Position numbers and translations under genes: made by a program. Shown here one piece after another: positions 32,591-41,457 of a stretch of 64,000 nt of DNA; position 1 is the first letter of the stretch; each line of letters starts with the position of its first letter. Source of the DNA: Powellomyces hirtus (Eukaryota > Chytridiomycota > Chytridiomycetes > Spizellomycetales > Powellomycetaceae); NCBI GenBank assembly GCA_025526995.1, contig JAHLKG010000022.1:186001-250000 (forward strand). Reading direction: 5' to 3'. The notes beneath the pieces were generated by a model, which saw only the letters and a list, made by a program, of their open reading frames with translations, ran no database searches and was not told where the DNA came from.

Positions 32591-33989
32591 TCGGCTCTGG
32601 TACCCAGCGACCTGATATCCTGTCCTCCCCATCTAGCGTCCCTCCCCCCTCTAAAATAGTTACTGGTAGATTACTGATGCTGCTTACCAGGCTGTTTACG
32701 TCTCCCTTTGTCTAGTTTATGAAGACACATAATTCTTTGACTTGAGGTGCATCTTAGAGTCGCCGCTAATAGATACGCTCCTATATACCTTTTTTCCTCC
32801 AAATTGGAACAAAATAAACGCTCATGTCGGAAAGGACAGGCAACAGGATGAGATGAGCATTGGTGCTTCTTTATATATTGGTCGGTGCTGGCTTCGGCCG
32901 CGTCTTCCACAGGTTCAGAATTCAGAATTCCATCGGGCAAGACGTGACCAATCAACCTCAAGTGGCAAATGAGAATCACGCTTTCACGGGATCGTCCAAA
33001 TACGATTGCCGTATTCCCAAAACATAGTTTTCCCCGAAATGTCCTCCATCTGTTGCCCTTCTATCTTATATACCACAAGGTCTTATACGATCCGCAACGT
33101 CTATATCTCTCGCTCGGTACATTTTGGGACCAGTCTCACAAAGCAGCAGGCAAGTACCACTCCCCAGTGACCTTCGATCCCGCCATGCCCTTCCGGGCCA
33201 CACTGAAGCCACCGTAAGACCCAAGTGGAGGGTTGAGGACAGCGTCAGGGTAGGGCGTTGACGCCACGTCAATGAAAAACTAGTTGGCTCTCCGGATCCT
33301 GTGGTGGCAGCTTTATCACAGTCATATATAGTCCTGAGCCAACGCGACGCTTTGCGAGCTTCCTGATGGAGGCGGAGCTTTTTTTTGCTTGCTGAAGTAG
33401 CGCTAGAAGACTGGAAACGGCGTGCATGAACCACCATAAGGCTAACTAAATGGTTAGGGGTGGCACAGGATGGTGGCGTTGGCGAGCCAGCGATAAGAGC
33501 AATCGATTTCGGGTAGTGTGCTGCACCGATTTCTATTGATGCTTGAGCCAGTGATAACTCAGTTCACGTCGTCTTCAGGTGTCCACGTCCTCTCCCCTTT
33601 TTCAAATACGAAACACCATCGAAAGCAATGATGAGAATGTATCTCCTCTCCTTGTCGTTTCAAGCATTATGTACCTAGAGCAGGTAAGGACAACATCCAC
33701 AAGCTGGGAACAGCCTCAAACTGTAAAAAAGAACGAATCTACATAGCATTGCTCATCCATCGGAAAGTGGACCTGCACATTGTCTTCTCACTGCCCAAAA
33801 AACATGTAATAACGAAAATAGAAGAGGTCATGAACAAGGGTATTGCGCCACTTGCTGGTCGCACTCTAGTCAGAAATGGGACTGACTACACTAGGGTGCC
33901 TTCACAGTCATCCAGTCTATACACGGATATACTGTTCCGAAGCTGAGACGGGACAGATCCGTAGTGAACGATGCCAAATGCAACGCACT
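32591..33989. other. Long intergenic region without recognised genes
   Basis: About 1.4 kb between the F-box-like gene and the stop of the CCDC90-type gene. A possible AATAAA polyadenylation signal sits at about 32813. Short frames on both strands (for example 33066-33437 on the - strand) show no conserved features. I see no RNA gene here. Confidence 0.45.
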
Positions 33990-35035
33990 TCATTTGACAA
34001 ACCGAAGGTAACCTATAAGGAAAGGACGATCAGGAATTGGAGCTGATGATGTAAGGATTGGAGCACCAGTATGTGACTTACTGAAGAACAATGCACCGGC
34101 AGCGCAAAATAGTGCTGAGGGTACATGCCGAAACGAAATCTGAGAATAAATATTTCCCTTACTGTCGCTACGACCCACGTCCAACACTTACGGAACAAAG
34201 TCTTAAACAGCTCCCACTGGATCGTCTCCATCTGGGTCCTCAACGTAGCAACCTCCGTATCAATCTGCGAATCCGCCTCCTTGATTCTCAATTCCTGCGC
34301 CGACTGTTCATCCCGTATCCGCCCTTTTTCCAAACTGAGTTCAAGCCTCACATTCGATTGAACGCGGCGCAGATCTTCGACCATGCGCGTACGGAACTTT
34401 TCGACTTCGGTGTTGAGCCGGCCAATGTCGGATCGGAGGAGGGCGAAATCGTTCTTCTCGAGCATTTGGATCTCGTTCCGGACGTGGGCAAAGTCGACCT
34501 TGTTGGTGTAGATGGCCTGGTGCGGTTGTGCAATGAGTCAGTACGTGGTGTGATCAAGTCCACATTTTGACAGTGCGTCCCCCCACCTTTTCGAAATCCG
34601 ACTTGGTGACAGATGTCCGGCTGATGTTGTTGATACTGCAATATCGTCGTCAGCAAACCGCGCGTGCTGTCCTATACTCAGACCTCTGTCATGCACACAC
34701 GCATACCTCTCGCTAACGACCTCAGACAGACTCGCCATGACAGCTTCCGCGCTCTCTCGACTAAACCCATCCCCTTCCAGTCTCTGCACAAGCCTGTACG
34801 TATCAAATTGGTGAACGCCCGAGTACAGTCGTCTGCCAGTGTCCGCGGTGTCAACGGGCGTAACTGGCGGGCGCCGTGATGCTGGAGTACCGACTATGCC
34901 CCAATGGGTTTTGGTGCGTCTTGATGCAACTAGGAATGCGCATGGGTCCCGGAGTGGGATTAGACCTAAACGTGCACATTGAGACTCGGCCAAACATCTA
35001 GGGTTGTATTGCAGAGCAACGTACCTCGCCAACAT
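33990..35035 (-). CDS. CCDC90/MCUR1-type (DUF1640) mitochondrial inner-membrane protein
   Basis: Five exons on the - strand: 35035-34707, 34635-34587, 34516-34192, 34114-34082 and 34012-33990, giving 252 aa. The N-terminus resembles a presequence (MLARYVALQYNPRCL). The core matches the family: FDTYRLVQRLEGDGFSRESA, SDFEKAIYTNKVDFAHVRN, then a long coiled coil (LEKNDFALLRSDIGRLNTEV ... LRRVQSNVRLELSLEKGRIR ... EVATLRTQMETIQWELFK). It ends with one membrane segment and YLRFVK, as in animal CCDC90A/B. Animal MCUR1 modulates the mitochondrial calcium uniporter, and related proteins support respiratory-chain assembly; which role applies here is unknown. The last intron is 69 bp and stays open, so a longer readthrough tail is possible. 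Confidence 0.87.
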
Positions 35036-35429
35036 TTGACGGAGGTGGCTGCCCTCGAGACTGCTAGCGACATGCTGGCAAAACAAAAAATTAAAAGACG
35101 CTTGACACTGGCTTCTGCTCAATATTTATTGTACAAAATCCAAGTTGGACTGATCTGTTGAGTAAAATTATCAGCAGATAGTGCCCTTGTGAAATGTCAA
35201 ACTCTCCAAAGGCCGTTCTGTTGAGCTTTTGTACAGTAGGTTGAAGAGCAAGATGAGTCAGCGCGCCGCGTGTGCTGCGCTTTGGAAACGCCACACTCCC
35301 CTTGGCGGGTCGATCTTATCCCCCATCTTGCAATTGCAATTGTCAGATACTTCGAAAGCAACGAGAGGGCTAATTGCACAAGGAGACTCTTCAAAAGAAA
35401 CCGACCTACACACAACTCCTAAAGCCGCC
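35036..35429. promoter_or_regulatory. Shared upstream region of the CCDC90-type gene and AIP1
   Basis: 394 bp between divergent start codons; nothing specific is recognised apart from the two presumed promoters. Confidence 0.4.
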
Positions 35430-37918
35430 ATGTCCGCCACTCGCAGTATGTTAGATACGACCCCGCGCGCCACGCTGTTCACAGTCATCTTAACTCTTTC
35501 GTGGTAGAGGCCACATACGCTCCACAGCCCAGCACAGAACGAGGGCGACCCGTTCACATTAGCGGCGACCCGAAAGGCGTCAACTTTCTGTATACCAATG
35601 GGCGCTCAGTCATCATTCGCAATCTCGTGGTACGGGAACGGCAGTAGTTGAACCAGCCCCCTCAGTCCCGCGTCGCTGACACTCTTGGCATGTTTAGAAC
35701 CCCGAAATAGCAAAAGAGTACACTCAGCATACTGCACAAGCAACCGTCGCGCGCTACTCGCCGAGTGGCTTTTACATTGCTTCCGCAGGTATGGACGGAG
35801 GAGGTCCGTGAGCAGGTCAATAGGCTGACTGATTTAGTGCGTCCTTCTCAGATGTGCAAGGAAACATCCGCATTTGGGATACTGTCGGTGGAGAGAACAT
35901 TATCAAAACCGAAACGAGGGTATTTGCGGGGAAAGTGAACGACCTCGCATGGGACTTTGAAAGCAAGCGCATCATCGCAGTTGGTGAAGGAAAGGACAGG
36001 TAGGGCAACAATTTTGAGGCGTACTATGATGACGCGCCGCGTTGCTGATGTTTTCTTTTTGAACAAGGTTTGGTCATGCTTTCCTCTTCGACACTGCTTC
36101 CTCGGTTGGCGAAATCGGAGGCCACAGCAAAGTCATCAACTCTGTAGACATCCGGCCCGGACGCCCGCTGCGAGCCATCACCGGTTCCGACGACACATCG
36201 GTCAACTTCTACCATGGCGTGCCGTTCAAATTCAACAAGAGTAACAACGACCACACTCGGTTTGTGCAGTGCGTGCGGTACTCTCCAAATGGCGAGCACT
36301 ATGTTTCCGCCGGAGCAGACGGCAAGGTGAGGTGGCCTTTTTGACGGGGTCGCTCAAAGGATGTAGCGTGTTGATGGTATCATGACAGCTCTTCTTGTAC
36401 GATGGAAAAGAAGGAAACAAAATAGCGGAGCTGAGTTCTGCCGAAGGCGCCCAAAAGGGAGGCATTTATTCTGTGTCTTGGAGCCCTGACAGCAAGAGCT
36501 TGCTCAGCGCGTCTGCGGACATGACTGCCAAGGTTTGGGATGTGGCTGCCCAGAAAGTTGTCAGGTGCGAAATATGTTGATCGTCCTGATGAGGGAGCGT
36601 CCAATCTTATGCAACCGCATCCAGAACCTGGGAGTTTTCATCATCTCCGTCATTCGACGACCAGCAAGTCGGGAGCTTGTGGCAAGGCGACAACCTCATC
36701 ACACTGTCGCTCTCAGGCGACATCAACTACCTAAACAGCTCATCCGGCGGTCTTGCACGTGTCGTCAAGGGCCACTCCAAGGGACTCACGGCTTTGACAG
36801 TCACTCCTGAGAAGACCATCTACAGTGGATCTTATGACGGCCGAGTATGCCAGTGGAAGGACGGGTCGGGCTTGGCTGATGTGCCTACGGGAACTGCTCA
36901 CTCTAACCAAGTTACTGGATTTGCGTTTACGGATGGCATTTTGTATACGGCAGCTATGGACGATACGTTGCGAGTCGTCGGATCCGAAGATGGCAAACCT
37001 GCATTCAAGTATGCTTCCATGCATGTGCTCGCCGCCTCCATTCGCCGCCTCCATTGTGAAAGCTGAACTGGCGATTTTCTTAAAGGTCTGCGATCTTGGC
37101 TACTGGTGGAATCCCAAAAGCCATTGGTGCAAAGAATGGCGTCGCAATAGCCGTCACGGTCAACAACCAGATCATAATAGCCAAAGACGGGCAGCAAATT
37201 GGAGACAAGAAGCTCGATTGGACACCCGGAAGCGTCGCAATTGCTCCCAATGGTGTCAATGTCGCTGTCGGAGGCGAGGTGAGGGACGCAACTAAGTTTT
37301 AGAAGTTGGCCGACATCCGGCTCACAAAAAGATGGCTGCAGGATAACAAAATCCGACTGTACACTCTTGAGAACGGATCTCTCAAAGACCAGGCGACGCT
37401 GGAGAGCAATCGTGGGGCAGTCACCGTCCTCGCGTACTCACCAGATGGCAAAATGCTCGCCGCGGGTGACTCGCAGTCCAAGATCGTCGTTTACGATACC
37501 GCCACCAATGAGGTCAGATACAAAGACAAAACAGTCCCCGGACGCCTCACTTATACTGACGATCCTCTTACCCCTCAATACTGGTTCGTACAGATCAAGC
37601 TGCATCATTGGCAATTCCACTCTGGCCGCGTGAACGCGCTGGCGTGGTCTCCCGATTCGCGCTACGCCGTGTCGGGCTCCCTGGACACCAATGTGGAAAT
37701 ATGGAGCGTGGAGAAGCCCATGAAGCACATTACGATCAAGAACGCGCATCTGGAAGGTGTGACCGGTGTCGGTTTCATTGGCGACGAGAAACGCGTTGCG
37801 AGCGCGGGTGCCGATGGATTTGTCAAGGTAGGTGTTGGACACAGAGTTGTGCCACCGCTCATGTAAACCGACGCATCACTTTCAATCGTTTCAGGTCTGG
37901 GACATTGTTCATCATTGA
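35430..37918 (+). CDS. AIP1: Actin-interacting protein 1 (AIP1/WDR1)
   Basis: Eleven exons: 35430-35445, 35508-35629, 35698-35788, 35852-35999, 36068-36326, 36389-36564, 36625-37008, 37086-37278, 37342-37512, 37594-37827 and 37895-37918, giving 605 aa, the same size as animal WDR1. AIP1 works with cofilin to disassemble actin filaments in the cytosol and cortical patches. Two seven-bladed WD propellers are visible: [94 protein letters not shown], then [40 protein letters not shown] and [15 protein letters not shown]. The intron 37513-37593 (81 bp) is inferred because it restores the AIP1 alignment and length; retained, it would add 27 residues. First and last exons are tiny. Confidence 0.93.
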
Positions 37919-37978
37919 TGCGGCAGTTAATTTAGTTATATACATTGAGTGTAGCCTTTACAGAGACTTTTATACAAA

Positions 37979-38063
37979 CATTTTCATGGCTATCCATCTT
38001 TATCCTGTCCCATTCAAACCCTTCCAAGTCCTTCAAGCACTCGTCTACACTGCTGCCCTCCTC
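37979..38063 (-). pseudogene. Truncated, decayed duplicate of the thymidylate synthase 3' end
   Basis: Directly beyond the thymidylate synthase stop codon, about 85 bp repeat the gene's last coding segment (38070-38179). Read on the - strand the copy gives EEGSSVDECLKDLEGFEWDR, against KEGSSVDECLRELEAFEWDA in the real gene. It then lacks about 30 bp that encode the VGYSPQGKI part and continues into a drifted version of the terminal residues. It lies in the 143-bp gap between the convergent AIP1 and thymidylate synthase stops. Confidence 0.8.
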
Positions 38064-39165
38064 ATACAGACATGTTCATGGCTATCTTTCCCTGCGGACT
38101 GTATCCCACAATTTTTATCGCATCCCATTCAAATGCTTCCAACTCCCTTAAGCACTCATCCACACTGCTGCCCTCCTTGTGCTCTCCCGCAATCTCAATC
38201 TTTGGGAATGAGGTGGTCAGATCCCGCATCAGCTGCTCATTGAGCGGCTGCACGTGGTCCGTGTACACATGGGCGTCCCCCATGACATGCACAAACTCAT
38301 GGGCGGTCGTGTCCGTCACGTAGGCGAGCAGGTGGGTCAGCATGGCATACGAGGTAATGTTGAAGGGCACACCCAAGCCGAGATCGCAGGAGCGTTGGTA
38401 CAGTTGACACGACAGCAGCGGCTTTCCGTTGGGTGTTGGGGCAGCGGAGACATAGAACTGGGCGAACATGTGGCAAGGGGGCAGCGCCATGATGTTCATA
38501 TCCGCCGGGTTCCATGCACTCAGAATGATGCGGCGGTCCATTGGGTTTTCTTTGATCAGCCGAATGACCTCGCGGAGCTGGTCGACGCCTTGACCGGTGT
38601 AATCCTGATCGGCATCCGTGTACGTTGCGCCGAAATGGCGCCACTGAAATCCATATACGGGTCCCAAATCACCTTCCCTCCGCTCCGTCAGTCCCAAGCG
38701 GTCCAACGCGGCGCGACTACCATTGCCGTCCCAGATTTTAACGCCCTTGGCCGACAAAATAGTGGCGTCGGTTTGGCCGCGAATGAAAAACATGAGTTCT
38801 TCAAACACGATTCTCAGGGGCACGTGTTTGGTGGTGAGAGCGGGGAGGGTGTTGGCGGAGAGGGAGAAGCGGAAGGGAGGTGGGGCAAAGAGGGAGAGAG
38901 TGCCTGTGCCTGTGCGGTCGGTGCGCAGAGTCCCATGGTCGATGACAGTGGAGACGAGGGAAAGGTATTGATGTTCTTGGTGGTAATCCGATGCCGGGTA
39001 GGCGTTTTGGTAGAACTTGGGCAGGGAATTAGCGGACCGGCATTCTGGTGACTGTGGAGAAAACCTTGGGTTATAAGCGGACCGAATTCGCGAGGGGTCC
39101 TGTGGGGAGGGGTTTTCATTCTCCGACGACATGGTTTCGGCAGGGTCCGTGAGTGCTGATAGCAT
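38062..39165 (-). CDS. CDC21: Thymidylate synthase
   Basis: A single exon of 367 aa from the ATG at 39165. It converts dUMP to dTMP with methylene-tetrahydrofolate. Motifs: DRTGTGTLSLF (phosphate-binding Arg region), IVFEELMFFIRGQTDA, GDLGPVYGFQWRHFGA, MDRRIILSAWNPADM, the active-site cysteine in ALPPCHMFAQFYV, QLYQRSCDLGLGVPFNI and AHVYTDHVQPLNEQL. It is monofunctional, with no DHFR domain. About 60 extra N-terminal residues are Ser/Pro/Glu-rich and may not all be needed; an internal ATG at 39132 would shorten them. The C-terminus ends KIAMNMSV where the family has IKMxMAV. A partial copy of its 3' end follows the stop codon. Confidence 0.95.
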   Translation of the reverse strand: MLSALTDPAETMSSENENPSPQDPSRIRSAYNPRFSPQSPECRSANSLPKFYQNAYPASDYHQEHQYLSLVSTVIDHGTLRTDRTGTGTLSLFAPPPFRFSLSANTLPALTTKHVPLRIVFEELMFFIRGQTDATILSAKGVKIWDGNGSRAALDRLGLTERREGDLGPVYGFQWRHFGATYTDADQDYTGQGVDQLREVIRLIKENPMDRRIILSAWNPADMNIMALPPCHMFAQFYVSAAPTPNGKPLLSCQLYQRSCDLGLGVPFNITSYAMLTHLLAYVTDTTAHEFVHVMGDAHVYTDHVQPLNEQLMRDLTTSFPKIEIAGEHKEGSSVDECLRELEAFEWDAIKIVGYSPQGKIAMNMSV

Positions 39166-39699
39166 GGTTTCGCTACCCAACAAGCTGCAGCAGCGAAAAA
39201 GTCAGTCCGAACGTCTTGTTTTTGACAGGACGCTATGGGAGAACAAGAAAGTGAAAGGACAGCGATGAGTGCGATTGTCCGGTCACGTCGGACGAAACGA
39301 CAGGTGAGATAGATAACACGTGGCTGGAATGGGATGGCTGGAATGTATCGATAATGTAAGGACCCCATCCCCTGTCACTCATTTGGCCTGTTGCTATCAT
39401 CGTCCGTCACAAGATCAACGAATTGGATGATTGCCTTGCTGCTGGCCATGTGACTGACGGACTGACAGAGACCTGACTGAAGGGTTGCTGCGCAATAATT
39501 GCATCGAGTGACAGATGGCTTTGGGGCGCAACAAACAAAGGCCGATATAGCAGTCCCTCGTCGTCCTTCTCATTCCCGCCAACAACAACCCTCTCCTTTA
39601 GACAAGACCCGCCACCAAAACTTCAGTCCCCGCATTAACGGCTGCCATATTTTCCCTCTCGCCGGCCACACGCTATCTTTATTTTTTATTGTTTCCTGA
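39166..39699. promoter_or_regulatory. Shared upstream region of thymidylate synthase and 4E-BP
   Basis: 534 bp between divergent starts. Pyrimidine-rich stretches precede the 4E-BP ATG. No specific element is claimed. Confidence 0.4.
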
Positions 39700-40194
39700 A
39701 TGACGATGGCATCGAACGGTTACCTTTCCCCACCAGCATCGGCTCCCGTCGCCGTCCGCAGGGCTGCTCCGGGAGAGAAGCCCCCGCACGATTATGGAAC
39801 AACCCCCGGAGGCACCATCTTCGGAACCACTCCTGGTGCGTATTAGCATTTCCTTTGGTCCGACTTTCACTAGGAAATCAACCAAGTCCAGCATGTGTTG
39901 CTGAGCGTGGGACCAATGGTTGGGCGATAACTAGCCGGCTTCTAATATCGATTGTTGCCTTCGGTCTGCTATTTCTTAGGAGGCACACGCATTATTTACA
40001 CCAAAGATGCTCTCCTGAACCTGTCGCGCTCGCCACTCGCCAACACTCCGCCACGAGGCCTCGCCTACATTCCCGGCGTGACCAAGGTGGCTCCACCGAA
40101 AAGCCAGCCAAAGAAGCCCGAGGAACAGAAGAAGACGGAGCAGCCGCCAAAAAAACAAGAGGACAAGGATGATCTGTTCGAGATGGAAATCTAG
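39700..40194 (+). CDS. eIF4E-binding protein (4E-BP), TOR-regulated translation repressor
   Basis: Two exons, 39700-39835 and 39980-40194, give 116 aa (animal 4E-BP1 is 118). All working parts of animal 4E-BPs are present in order: the paired TP phospho-sites GTTPGGTIFGTTPGGTR, the eIF4E-binding motif YTKDALLNL (YxxxxL plus hydrophobic), the SP/TP pair in RSPLANTPPRGLAYIPGVTK, a Lys/Glu-rich tail, and the C-terminal TOS motif FEMEI (animals: FEMDI). Unphosphorylated 4E-BP blocks eIF4G from eIF4E; phosphorylation by TORC1 releases it. The animal N-terminal RAIP motif is not seen. A second in-frame ATG lies 6 bp downstream of the first. An eIF4E2-like gene lies 11 kb to the left. Confidence 0.92.
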
Positions 40195-41457
40195 AAGAAA
40201 AGAGGCTGAAACGATAAATCCTGTCTCTCACTTCGAAAACGGAAACACGTGCGACGCCAGCTTAACCCAGATGATAGACTTCCGGTTCGACCTGGAAACA
40301 AAAAAAAAAGAAAACAAGACGGGGGGCATCGTAGCGTGTGAAACGGAGAGAGCGTGGAAATGAGAGGAGAGAGAGAAAGGGAGACGATCCGCGAACACAC
40401 GAGAGATGGAGATCATTTTCACACGGTGCCTTTTTTCTTGCGACAAATACGGTTCTCGACTTTGACCATACTCGAACTGACATTCACCCCTGTACAAAAC
40501 CCATATTAAAATTTTATGCATTGTTACGTGGAGAGCAATTTCGCATGGAGAGAATTTCCACTGCCTGTGGGGGAACTCAATAAAATCGCATAATTCGCAC
40601 TTTTGTGTCGAGCGTGGAATCCTTGGCCTTTGGAGGTACGATAGCAGCGGAATCGGCTGGTATGACGACAACAATCTAGTCTATGATGACGTCCATTTGG
40701 GCAGAGATGGGTTCCTCAGGATTCGTTCCCTACGACATATTTGCAGTGGGTCCTTCTGCAAGACCTAGCCCGTTTGGCTGTGATAAAACAAGCAGGAAAA
40801 TACCTTTGGGTCTGGCCTCAATCTGAGTTGATCTTGTCACACGCATTTGAGAGCATGGGAAGAGCTACTGCGTTTACTATCACTCGACTTCTTTACGCCG
40901 TTGGAAAAGAGATTCTAGATACGGTGACCTTTCCCAGCGGGGTGTTTGACCGTTACGGCGCCGGATCCAAAACGAACAGCACCAGATGAATCTCACTGTA
41001 CGCCTAACTTTCTATTTCAGCATACCGTCGCTAGCACGTTTCCGGTTGACAATTGCACGTCAATTCAGAGCAGGTCAGACAGAATACGAGTAGAACGTTT
41101 ATTAGAATCGAGGCTGAAGGCTTACGCGTGACGCGCGATCCCCTTCGCGCTTCCTATCTGACGCTCGATATGCTGTAGGATGTTCACTGTTCACTCAAAC
41201 TGTTGAGCAGGAGGAGGGGGGTACTCGTAGATCATGACCGCAAGATTGGGGTCTTGATTTTGTCTTACCCTGGTTGTTCGTGACAAGCATAGGGTGAATG
41301 GGACAGCGGTTGTGCGCACAGTCAGAGTTATGCTTGGGGCACAGCACGCGTTTCCGCAACCTTGCTTCGGGGCCAGCTTTCCCATGCTCCGCATCTTTTT
41401 TTCACGACTTTGGTCCGAAAAGAAAGCCGGGATCTGGCCACGTGAAGGAAACTCAAA
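40195..41457. other. Long region between 4E-BP and the KAR5-like gene
   Basis: About 1.26 kb. The left part is purine-rich (AG runs about 40330-40390) and likely 4E-BP 3' UTR, with a possible AATAAA signal at 40579. The remainder holds no frame with conserved features. Confidence 0.45.
40579..40584 (+). terminator. Possible polyadenylation signal of 4E-BP
   Basis: AATAAA about 385 bp after the 4E-BP stop codon, in an AT-richer stretch. The distance implies a long 3' UTR, so the assignment is tentative. Confidence 0.3.

Noticed and set aside
33066..33437. 123-codon - strand frame in the long intergenic region
   Set aside because: Composition is Arg/Ser/Leu-rich without domain-like pattern, and the frame has neither splice partners nor conserved motifs.
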